Source: Evernia prunastri (Eukaryota > Ascomycota > Lecanoromycetes > Lecanorales > Parmeliaceae). From it: 64,000 bases of DNA. The DNA is taken from assembly GCA_003184365.1 (NCBI GenBank), contig NKYR01000042.1, forward strand, positions 62,001 through 126,000, given 5' to 3'. Position 1 is the stretch's first letter; each line of letters starts with the position of its first letter. The notes beneath the pieces were generated by a model, which searched no databases, was not told where the DNA came from, and worked only from the letters and a program-made list of their open reading frames with translations. Shown one piece after another: positions 9,440-20,279 of this stretch. The position numbers were made by a program, and so were the translations under genes.

Positions 9440-12079
9440 ATGGATTTCCTACTGCCCCGCGCCATTTGTCGGCTGAAGCCCGCAAAACCACCCCACCTCT
9501 TGCCTCGAGGTCTGCCCAAACATCGAGGCACCGCCACAGCTGTAACAGCTACACCAGCTACACAGCAATCAGTACCCTTCAATGATATTCCACCGATCCC
9601 ACTCCGTATTCCACCACAACCACACCCACTGCCTCAGTCGCACCCTTCAACCCGGCAAAAGCCACTCAAAGACGCGAAACCCTTCTCCGGCTTTCTGACC
9701 GACAAGTTCTCGCGCCAACATGACTACCTACGAATATCTATCACCGAGCGCTGTAATCTTCGATGTACATACTGTATGCCTGAAGAAGGGGTGCCTCTCT
9801 CCCCGGCCTCACACCTCCTCACAACGCCCGAGATATCCTACCTCTCCGCGCTCTTTGTATCGCAGGGCGTCACGAAGATACGGTTGACGGGAGGGGAGCC
9901 TACGATACGGAAGGACATAGTGCCTCTCATGCACGAGATCGGCAGTCTACGGAGTAAAGGGTTAAAAGAGCTATGCATAACAACCAATGGCATCGCCCTC
10001 CACAGGAAGCTAGACTCCATGGCAGAAGCAGGCCTCACTGGTGTCAACCTCTCACTCGATACCCTCGACCCTTTCCAATTCCAAATCATGACTCGCAGGC
10101 AGGGCTTTTCCGCGGTCATCCGCAGCATTGACCGCATACTCGAAATGAACCGCCTCGGTGCGGGCATCAAGCTGAAAATAAACTGCGTCGTCATGCGCGG
10201 CGTGAACGAACGCGAGATCATCCCTTTTGTGGAAATGGGCCGTGACAAAGATGTCGAGGTTAGATTCATTGAATATATGCCCTTCGATGGCAATAAGTGG
10301 GCGAAGGGAAAGATGTTGAGCTATGAGGAGATGCTGGGCATGATCCGGGGAAAGTATCCAGGATTGGAGAAGGTGAAAGATGACATGAATGACACGAGTA
10401 AGACGTTTAGAGTGCCCGGGTTCAAAGGGCGAATTGGGTTCATCACGAGTATGACGCACAACTTTTGTGGAAGCTGCAATCGCTTGAGGATTACGAGTGA
10501 TGGAAATCTCAAGGTCTGTCTTTTCGGAAACGCTGAGGTCAGTCTCAGGGATCTGCTGCGAAAGGGCAATAATGGGCAACCGATCGACGAGGAAGCGATG
10601 GAAACCCTTAAGCAGATCGAGATGGATAGGAGGCAGGCGCTGCCGGGCGATGTGCAGCCGCTAGGGTATGGTGAAAGAGAACGGGAGCTCCTGGAATTGA
10701 TTGGTATGGCGGTGAAGAGGAAGAAGGAAAAGCATGCTGGAATGGGCGAGCTGGAGAATATGAAGAACAGGCCGATGATTTTGATTGGTGGGTAGGCGGA
10801 TTCCTGTTCTTTGGACGATGATTATGACGAGACGAATGTATATGACGAATGTGTCTCTCTTCTGCACCTCGCGACATGAGAGATGTATGTGAAGACTGTT
10901 TGCTCCCACGCTTCCTTTGCCTCTCTGCCACAATGAGACCGCGAAAGTGTGTTTTTTTTTGGTTCACTGACCTTGCTGGGCTCAGACAATCCACCCGCCA
11001 GCACTCAGCCTACACCAATGCATCTCTCTTCATGGCCAGCGCCTTTTCCAAGGGAGAAGAGGAAATTAGAATCTGCAACCCTCCGTCTAGCGACTACACC
11101 CCGTCCGCTACCATTACACCTTCTATCTAAAACACACCAGCCCATGACCACCACCCGCGCGATCTCCACCACATCTCCCAAAACCCCACCTCCACGTCCG
11201 TCGCCATCCCAAACCCCACCTCCACCTCCACCTCCGCCGCCATCTCCAACCCCACCCCTCGCTGCGAAATTCCCCGCGCCCTCCCTCCCGTCCCCACCCC
11301 CGGCCGCGAAATCCCCCGCGCCCTCCCTCCCGCACCTGACGCCCTCCTCCGAAATTCACCTCATATCCACCAGCGCCAAGCCCACGACCCACCGCGCCGC
11401 CGTCGCCATCGGCCACGTCCGCTTCTCCAATCCCGACCCCCTGCGCCTGATCCGCCACCACGGCCTGCAGAAAGGCGACGTCCTGGCCGTCGCCCGCATC
11501 GCCGCCGTCCAAGCCGTCAAGCGGACGGGCGACTTCATCCCCCTCGCGCACGGCGGCGTGCCCGTCGAAGGGTGCACCGTCCGCGTCGAGCCGGTCGGTC
11601 CCGCCGACCGGATCGCGCAGCTTAAACATTTCATTGCGTTGGAGAAAAGCGAACGGGGGAGCACCGAGAGGGCGTTGAGGCTGTCGGAGCCCGTCGGGGG
11701 GTTCGGGGGCGTGCGTGTCTCGGTGCAGGTCGAGACGACGGCGAAGACGGGGGTGGAGATGGAGGCGCTGACGGGGGTCGTGGGGGCGGCGCTGACGGTG
11801 GTGGATATGTGCAAGGGGGTCGATAGGGGTTGTGTGGTTGAGGGGGTGGAGGTTGTGGGGAAGAAGGGGGGGAGGGGTGGGGGGTTGGGGATTTGGGGGG
11901 AGGAGGGGGTGGATGGTGCGTTGGGGGAGACGGGGGTGAGAGGTACGGGGGGGAAATGATGATGTTTTGGTGAGGGGGAGGATAATAAGGCCTTTAGGGA
12001 GTGGGAGGATGTGAGGAGGAGGAGGATGAGGATGGGGGAAGCGTGGAGGAAGTGGACGCCGGATCTGGGGTTTGAATAG
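9440..12079 (+). CDS. cnxABC: Bifunctional molybdopterin precursor (cPMP) synthase, MoaA-MoaC fusion
   Basis: First step of molybdenum-cofactor synthesis: GTP to cyclic pyranopterin monophosphate. Proposed exons are 9440..10787, 10986..11935 and 11990..12079 (795 residues). The MoaA half is a radical-SAM protein: ERCNLRCTYC supplies the CxxxCxxC cluster near residues 104 to 111, LTGGEPTIRKD follows, and the C-terminal cluster is NFCGSCNRLRIT...VCLFG near residue 342. Without the first splice the frame ends NRPMILIGG-stop at 10795, which is MoaA's functional double-glycine end. The MoaC half (about residues 570 to 740) shows GDFIPLAHGGVPVEGCTV and EMEALTGVVGAALTVVDMCK. A final 54-nt intron (GTGAGA...AAG) removes a stop and adds a tail ending EAWRKWTPDLGFE. 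The open frame starts earlier, but the first ATG is 9440. The N-terminal 75 residues could be a presequence. The family call is firm; the exon joins are inferred. Confidence 0.82.
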
Positions 12080-13577
12080 GTGGGGGAGAGGCATGCAGTG
12101 CGTACTTTAGGTACACAGCAGTGATGTGGCCAGACGAGTCAACTTGCGGAGGCGAGGTGGCAGCCGGCCGGCGGCTGATACAATGCCTCTATTCATACCT
12201 CCAAGACTAATAACAGTAGAGTATCCACAGTCCCTCACGGATCAGTGCCTTTGAGGCGAATTTATCAGTTAGTCTTCCAGACGAGCAGTAAGACAGGGAA
12301 AAAGAAAACGAGGGCAGGCGTCCAATTTGGAACATGGACAGTAGTGTCTTATAAACGTCCTCGTTAGGAAGGGGGATCGAGAGCGAATGTCATGATGGGA
12401 GAAAGGGGGGAAACTCCAATTCCTTCCACTAGTTACCACAAAATGCATTTGTCCGTCGCTGCTACTACTGACGAACAGATAAAAAAAAACCCCCATCCTC
12501 TAAAAACGGGTAACAGTGTTTGTTGCGTATGTACATTCACTACAGAGCTGGGTTCAGGGCTTTCACACAAACTCTCTCTTTCCCAGATTATGTATGTCCT
12601 GGTGGAATAGTTCGAGTGACTTGCTCGACGGGGCGAAAAAGGACGCTATCAATGTTATCGTTCTCGGAAAAGATACAGTCTAGCTATCCCATGGTCACAG
12701 AGGAAATCTCCTCTCCCCCATTAAGCATAGTGCATCTTCCCACACACAACATCGCCAAATAAAACACTCTACCTCGTCGCATTTACAAAACACCGCATTT
12801 GCGTTTTCCGACCGTTCACGTGCGGCAAGCCTGAATGCTCCAAACACTCTACCTGGTAAATCTACGAGCTCCTTCGGAACAAGCGGACGTCGGTGGCGAT
12901 CTAGGTTACTGCGGACAGTCCTCAGCTGCGATCGCTCTCGACCTCTCCTCGCAGGAGCTTTTGGCACGATCTGAATCCTTTCCTTTTAGATCTGATCCGG
13001 TCTGACGTAGAAGCGTTGGGGGGGGGATAGGGGGAACCCCGAATCGACGGCCGCTCTGAAATAATACTAGGTGTGTTGCGAAGCGGGGTGGATGGGATGT
13101 TTCGGGTGCTGCGAGATGGGGGGATTGTCGATGGAATTGGAGGGAGGGTGTGGGGTGATCTACTTCTGTTCTTGGTTGTGGGAGGGGAGATGTCAGGGAT
13201 TGCAGACATGAAAGACCATGTTGATTTTGTGGTGTGACATTTGGCTGCTCTTGGTGCTGACGATACAACGTCGATCTTTGTGTCTTTCTCTTTCTCTCTT
13301 TCTCTCTCTTTTCTCCCTTGCTGCGGTGCTTGGCGTTGATATGAATGCAAATTCCTTGGGAGGTGTCGAGTCAGTCTAAGAGATTGCGCCGCTCATTCTA
13401 TTAACGACGCTACTCCATTGAACTCTTCCTTCGGGTTTTCGGCTTAGCAAGTGGGGGAGCGACTGCACATCCCTTTTGCTTTTAGCTATCTGGCCAGTTT
13501 GATCTCTTTTGGAAACGTCTTAAGTGATATGAGGCCATATACAGCTCGAGAAAGACCGCCTGCCGCTACATACCGAG
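12080..13577. other. Intergenic region, no convincing gene
   Basis: About 1.5 kb. Two overlapping minus-strand frames (12906..13268 and 12922..13350) and one smaller frame (12695..12967) are Pro/Ser/Arg-rich, have no recognisable motif and conflict with each other. A CT-rich run near 13280..13320 creates some of this composition. The right part should contain the promoter of the former NLR-like gene. Confidence 0.35.
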
Positions 13578-16500
13578 ATGGCAGAAATTGCCGCCTTGCA
13601 AACTGCCATTTCTGCTATCGACCTCTCAGCACTTGCCGCAAAGATCTTCAAACGGTACAAAAATTACGTCAATACTGGGCACAGGGTACCCCAAAACCTG
13701 CAGAGTCTAGCGAACCAACTACCGTATCTTCGCGAGTCTCTCAAACGCCACGCGGAGGAAGAAACAGGCAGCTCTGGCAAATGGCAATGCAGCGGAATCA
13801 GCCTTTCTGTTGGCAGAGTGTCAACTGTACCCAGCCAAGCTGGAAAAGCTTCATCAACGAGCTGGTAACCCGAAGCGTCGGATTCTCGGCTTGTCAAAGT
13901 CAAGTAAGCGATCAAAAGCGTTCGTAAAGAGGACGAATTGAAGCAGATGCAGGCAGACTTGAGTCAGCAAATAACAATGCTATCCTACGGATCATCTGTA
14001 AGCTGTCTGAGCAGACTTGCTGCCGACAGGTGCATTGGAAAGGCTCCTGATGGGCAGGTACACACTATCCGCAAGGCCCCGTTGAAGGCAACGTATGGCT
14101 TTCCCACACCGAAAGTGGCCAAATTCATTGGACGGGAGAGCCTTGTGAAGCAGGTTGTGCAGCAACTCATGATGGAATCAGAGCAAAGAGTTGTGGTAGT
14201 GCTGCAGGGCATGGGTGGACAACGGAAGACACAGAAAGCCCTGGAGGTCTGCAATCGACCCGAGATCCGCCAGTACTTCAAACCCATCCTCTGGGTGAAC
14301 GCCAGTTCCGAGGACTCAACTGCTCAAGCCTTTGAACACCTCGCACATCAGATGGCGCAGAAAAAGGCACCAGCTTCAGTGACCCCCAGGACAAGATCGA
14401 TTTCATCAAAGAGAGACTCGAGGATCACAACCGACCTTCACTTCTAGTCTTTGACAACTATGACGACCTTGCTATCCGCCATCTAGGCATCCGAGAATAT
14501 TATCCGAGCAAAACCAAACACGCTATTCTTATCACAAGTAGGCATGCAGACTCTTTCAATCTTGGCGAGGGTATCCACATTTCGGAAATGGCTACTGATG
14601 AGGCAGTTTCTCTATTCCTTCAGCGAGCGCATGTTACAGACACTGATGACGCTACGAAGAATACGGAGGATATGGTGTTTCATCTGACTTAGCTTCCTCT
14701 TGCTATCGCACAAGCTGGAGCGTATATAAAGTCAAAAAAAAAATCCTCTTCACGAATTCTTTAGTCATTACAGCAAGAGAAAAGCTGCAGTGCTCCAACA
14801 GATACCAGAGGTCTGGGAATACGGGCTCATCGTTTTCGCAACTTGGGAAATGACCATGGAAAACTGTTCAAGCGACAAGATTGAGCGCAACAATATTGAC
14901 AGTGTGCTCTTATTCTGTGCGATACTTCACCATGACGTTACCAATGAAAAATTCCTAAGTCATCTACTCGAAAATGTCCGCATCCTGCTTTCATGGGCAG
15001 AAAATTTTATGACAAACAACCTTTGGGACTCTGAGGAATTCCAGGAGGTCATCGCGAAGCTAGGTCGACTATCATTACTGCAGATTCTAAGACGGAAATC
15101 CGGCCACTATGATTTCTCGATCCACCCCATGGTGTCTGACTGGCTGAAACTACGTGTCAGCCCTCATAGCCTTAGTCAGAGCGTTGGTAGCGCAATGCGT
15201 ATCGTCGCAGCCTTTATAAAAAGTAAGAGAGGGCGTCAAATGAGCTTTGAAGTCAGACGGGAAGTGCGCACGTATGTATGGTCATGTCTCGACAATATGC
15301 GAAGTATCGAAGAGAATGTGAAGTCAGATAATCTAGAGACGGACACTATAATGGATTACAAGTTCGTGTTCGCCGAGTCTATGTACACCGACATGCAGCT
15401 GACAAACGGGACTGCACTCTTCGAAGATATTGTAGAGGTGTATGAACAGAGGTTAGGAGCCAGCCACAACAAGACGATTAAAGCAGCGGAACAACTCGCT
15501 CGAGGTTACACGAAGGAGAAGAAGTTTGCAGAAGCTGAAGAACTGAATCGCCGCATCATCGCTTCGCCGGAGGGGAAGTTCTCCTGTACCTTGGCTGACT
15601 GTTACTCTGCGCAAGAAAAGTATGCAGAGGCGGGGGAGATATACCAAAATCTGCTCTTGCGCTTGGAAACCGAGGCCGGGCGCCGAAACGGATATACGAT
15701 ACATTGCATGCGGAAAATGGCGCAGAACTTCGCAGATGGAGCTCAGGCTGTCCAGAATCGATTAGACGACAGGAAAAGTCACTTCAGCTGGGCCTTCAGT
15801 GAAGACGCCAAGAAAGCGGAAGATCTATGGCTTGCAGCCCTTGAATATTCTGAGGAATGGAAGGGTGATCCCTCAGAGGTCGAGGAAGTTGCCCTGGATC
15901 GTGCGGAAGCCTACGCCGGCCTGGGTGGTCTTTACCACAATCGGGGTCTTCAGGCGGAAGAACAGGACGAATCGGGTTCGGGATATTTCGTCCAAGCCCA
16001 AGATATGCAACACAGAGCCCTCTTGGCCTTTGAAAGCCTCTACGGCGTAGACCATCACCGTGTCTTAACGGCATCTCATAAGTTAGCCGTGAGTCTAAAC
16101 CAGGACGATAAATTTGCAGAATCCGGAAAGATGTACCAACGCATTCTAGACGGATACGAACAAGTCTACGGGCCCGATCACGAACTCACAGTCAATATAT
16201 GCCACTGTTACGGCCACGTTCTAGCGTCGCAGGGGAAAGTGCTTGAAAGGGAGTAGCTTGCACACGCGCTCTTACCTGGGCCTGGAAGAAATGTTGGGCC
16301 CGGGAGACGCCCACACGCCAAGTGTCTTCGGCTGTCTTGCGAAATTGTACTTTGCCATTGACAATAAGCTCGAAATTGAAGAACTGTACCTCCGAGCGCT
16401 AATCAAGCGGTCTGAAGTCCTAGGACCAGACTATAGAATTACCCTAGATACAGCTAACGAACTCGGCTTCCTCTACCTCGAAGAACGGCGATGGGACGAT

Positions 16501-16879
16501 GCCGAAGGCTACTTAAGACAAGTCACAGACGTTTTACAGCCGCATTTCAAAATCCATAAACCCTTCGCGAGACGAGAAAGCGCTGAACGCTGTGGAAGCG
16601 ATGGTCATTGCGCTCGTTAACTAAGGGAAGTCCGAGGATGCGGAGCGAATGGCGAGAGGGTTGTTGAAGATGAGGGAGGAATTGCATGGAAGATTCCATC
16701 CAGATACTCTGCACACTGCAACTGATTTGGCAGATATCTTACAGCAGCAAGGGAAGAGTGAAGAAGCAGAGCGGATTCACGAGACGTATGAAGATGGATA
16801 TGATGAGGTGCTAGAACGGGGGAAGGAAGCTAGACAGGAGATCGAAGAAGGAGTTGCTGGGTTGAAGCTTGGGGAGTGA
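13578..16879 (+). pseudogene. Broken NLR-like (STAND) gene: N-terminal helical domain, NB-ARC, TPR repeats
   Basis: Relic of a fungal intracellular receptor of the type used in heterokaryon or innate recognition. In order: an alpha-helical N-terminus (IDLSALAAKIFKRYKNYV) resembling the helical domains that precede NB-ARC in fungal STAND proteins; NB-ARC with KFIGRE, a P-loop reading GMGGQRKTQ, and Walker B SLLVFDNYDD; then PLAIAQAGAYI, a winged-helix-like part, and kinesin-light-chain-type TPRs (AEELNRRI, AEEIYQNL-like units) to 16879. Frame changes occur near 13745, 13925, 14365, 14735 (an A-tract) and 16250, and again near 16550. In-frame stops are at 14689..14691 (TAG before LPLAIAQ) and 16621..16623 (TAA where a Gln codon is expected). 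The P-loop glycine before GK-equivalent Lys is replaced by Arg. Short introns could remove one or two breaks but not all. Confidence 0.85.
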
Positions 16880-18503
16880 GACATGGAGATTTTGCGGTGA
16901 AAAGAGACCTAAGAAAGACATTGGTGTCTTGCCATCTTGCCAATGATTTCAAGGAAAGTTCAAAAACGAACTCGTCCACGACCACTTCGACCAATGATTA
17001 AATCCCAATAGACCAGTGACTCGTTTGACAGGGTGAACATGAAAACGAGTAGGCCACGGCTCCAGTCTTCCTCGCCTCCACGTTGCACCGTGAGCACATG
17101 GGGGATCTAGCACATGATCGTATGAAAACATGTCTCGTCAAGGATACTGGGCATGGAGAAAGAGCTGATGCAGAGCTGATGCGGCGGAGAGTCGTGCTAT
17201 AGACCATAGTAGTCGGCCAGTTAAGCTAGATTTGTCCGCATCTGATTGAACGTCAGCTATGAGCAAGCGCGTTGAAATGTTCTAGTGCTAGGATAGAATG
17301 ACAATATAGATCAAAATTTGCGTATTTGTAATTGCTAATCAACCACCCATTAAAGAGTGTCATAAGCCGCGATAATTTCTCGTTGAAAACTTCATCTAAA
17401 TAGTTATGTAGGAGTTGAGGTGTATGAGATAGCGGGAAGGACTCTACCTTTGAAGTGATAATGAGATACTCAGAAGCATATCTCAGTCTTTGCATCATGC
17501 CATACGCGAAGTTGAAGAATGATGCTGTGGGAGTAGACGCTGAATCCTGTAATGAGCGACCAGAGCCCGAACCAGAGGTATCTGCGTTAGAGATCGGGTG
17601 CGGGCGAGTGAGTGGGAGAGGGTTGGAGTTGCGGGCCGAAGAACTGTTTGTTCTGAGGCGTCTGCTGCTTTTCGATTTCTTCCATGGTGGTCACCGTGTG
17701 TAGAAATTGCGAGAGAAGCGCAAATCTGAGCACTATGTCTGACGATAACCGCCGAGATGTAACGAATTATTACTGCCTAACTTTTCCCACTTTGATATTA
17801 CTATCTCTTTCTGTTTCAGTGAATTTCAATTATTAATTTTAAGGTCTGATATAATTCATCTATATAAAAAGATTATAACTCATAATTTTTATGATATCCG
17901 ACCGTATGTAATAAAGCTAAAAAATACGAAGAAAGTTGACGTATTTGTTACATTCGCCTCGGCGGTTATAGACGGCATCCTGAATTGACAGAAAGACTAA
18001 GGAGAACGGCCGCGTTTTAGGAGGACCAAGGCTGGCTGGCTTAATAGGAGATTATGGGGGGAACTCGATGGCCCTGAGTGATTGCGAGCAGTGGTAGCTG
18101 GCGTTTTGCCTCGATTGCCGGCGGAGGAGGATGTGCCCTACTAAGCTCACTTCGTGTTGAACCATTGGTGGACCCCCAAAACAATGCCCATCACTTCAAA
18201 GATCCGAATGTGACCTGAGTACATCTCAATGGAATACCAGGTCTGCGACTCATAGGTTTTCTCATGCAATCTGACCTGGGTCGTGTGAATTAGCATCCGC
18301 GCTTCGGCTTGGCGCGCGGTCAACAATGTGTATGCGGTCAACAATGTTTGTATACACTCACTTTCACAATAGAGTGACTCTTTCTCCAGATTCTCTCCAC
18401 TCACTCAATCATCACGAGTCCACGGCAAGAGGCGGCTAGATAAGTTTCTCACCTCTTAATCCACTCCGAGCTCAATTCCCACCCATCTCCCAAGCAAGCC
18501 ATC
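16880..18503. other. Intergenic region with an AT-rich patch
   Basis: About 1.6 kb between the NLR relic and the cold-shock-domain gene. Bases about 17760..17950 are far richer in A+T than the surroundings, which may be a mutated transposon remnant or an intergenic spacer. Small frames elsewhere show no family features. The segment just before 18504 is pyrimidine-rich and probably the leader of the next gene. Confidence 0.4.
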
Positions 18504-20279
18504 ATGGCTGAAGAACGTCAACATGGTGTAGTCAAGGTAAGCTACATTCTCACCCACTCTCCACGCCCCATCCTCCACGCCCCGTCTGCTCCCTTAAAAC
18601 TCGCCGGGCTTAACCTCAAACTCACCATTTGCTAACGCCTCACCAGCTCTGGACCGAAAAAGGCTTCGGTTTCATCTCCCGCCCAGACTTCGGCGACAGC
18701 GTCTTCTGCCACAACCGCGAGATCCCCGACCGCGTGGCTCTGGTCCCTGGATCCAATGTCTCCTTCGTCTACGAGTATGATGAAAAGGGCGGAAAGGCGA
18801 GGAAAGTCCTGATCGAAGAGCCTGTTGTTGAGGATGACGCAGCCCGCGAGAAGGGGACAATCAAGAGATGGAACGCTGAGAAGGGTTTCGGCTTCGTCTG
18901 CCGTGCTAATGGCGGGGACGATGCATTTGTGCACAAGAAGGAGTGCGGATGCAAAGACCTTGCCGAGGGTCAGGCTGTGTCGTTTATATTCGAGGAAGGC
19001 CCGAAAGGCGCTTCGGCTAAGAATGTCCGCGAAGAAGAGGGCGGCATAGCAATGGATGAAGCACGTGAGAGGGGAACGATTAAAAGATGGAACGCCGAGA
19101 AAGGATTCGGTTTCATCAGCCGTGCTAATGGAGGGGACGATGCCTTTGTACACAAGAAAGAATGTGGAGGCACAGACCTTGCCGAGGGCCAAGCTGTCTC
19201 TTTTGTGTTTGAGGAAGGCCTGAAAGGCGCTTCAGCAAAGAATGTTCGCGAGGAGGAGGGTGGTATCGTGATGGAGGAAGCCGTCGAAGAGGACGAAGGT
19301 GAACGTGAGCTTGGGAAGATCAAGTCTTACAATGAGGAAAAGGGTTTTACGTTCATCGGTCGCTGCACGGGTGGTGACGATGTCTTCGGCCACAAGCGAG
19401 AATTTGGAGGTTTTGAGCCATATGTTGGTCAGCCCATCTCATTCATCCTGGAGACCACCGAGAAGGGCGATACTGCTAAGAAGATTCGCGAGGAGGAGAG
19501 CGTTCCCGAACCCATCCTATCTGACGAAGGTCGCGAATTTGGTATCGTCAAGGTGTGACCCTACCCTTCTATTTTTTTGCGAACCACGTTGTTGCCATCA
19601 GTACTGACAATATAACAGAATTTCAATGTGGAGAAGGGGTTTGGATTCATTGTGAGGAAGAAGGGAGGTGATGATGCGCACGTGCACGAGAAGCAGTGCA
19701 ACGGCGTGAAAGTAATGAAGGACATGTGCGTCTCCTTTGTCTGTGAAGACAATGGCAAAGGGCCCGCGGCGAAAGATCTCCGTCAAGAGGACCCAGCACG
19801 GGTCGCACGAGTTACTGCCAAGGTGCATTATGGTAAAGTCGAGGTAGGAGCGCCTCCCTTCTGTGTACACACCTTCCTCCTTTCTCTGATTCTTGCTGAC
19901 TTGTGTACACAAGAACTACTTGGATCCTCCAGAGACCAAACCAGACAGTGGCTACGGTTTCATCACCCCATTCAACAAACCCAGCTATGGCGCACCTGGA
20001 AAGTACTACTTCCACATGTCAGAAATCGAGACCCCTGATGAGGCAGGCGGAATCCAGCCAGGGACCGGCGTCTCCTTCATTATCACTACTGCTCGATCAG
20101 GTAAAGGGCTTCAGGCTGTAGCCGTCACCATTGCAGATCCTCCGAAGGAAGAAGAGCCGGAGAATGGAAGTTCCATTCATGCATCCTTCGATACCTTGAA
20201 AGTAGAGGAAGTCGACGGCAGTGGCAATGTTGCTGAAGAGGATGCTTGGGGAAACGGAGGGAGTGAAGTGTGGGCCTGA
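18504..20279 (+). CDS. Protein of six cold-shock (CSD/OB-fold) domains
   Basis: Likely RNA- or single-strand-DNA-binding protein of 509 residues. Exons are 18504..18536, 18647..19552, 19619..19843 and 19914..20279; all three introns are phase 0. Cold-shock units begin near residues 8, 81, 154, 234, 310 and 385. Each opens G-x-(V/I)-K, followed by the RNP1-like E-KGFGFI/V and an RNP2-like D-D-A-F-V-H segment. Units 2 and 3 are nearly identical in protein; unit 4 reads KGFTFIGR; unit 6 is the most divergent (SGYGFITPF, then YYFHMSEIE). Linkers are acidic (EEEGG). Introns 1, 2 and 3 fall after GVVK, GIVK and GKVE, the same place in units 1, 5 and 6. The start ATG sits in ATCATGG. Six tandem domains in a fungal protein is unusual as far as I know; the target is unknown. 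Confidence 0.88.

Noticed and set aside
11123..12094. Long minus-strand frame antisense to the MoaC half
   Set aside because: Composition is dominated by Pro, His and Arg, or Gly and Arg, from the G-rich strand. The plus strand carries recognisable MoaC motifs.
12906..13350. Two overlapping minus-strand frames that might be a small gene
   Set aside because: They are in different frames over the same bases, are Pro/Ser/Arg low complexity, and show no motif or clear splice link.
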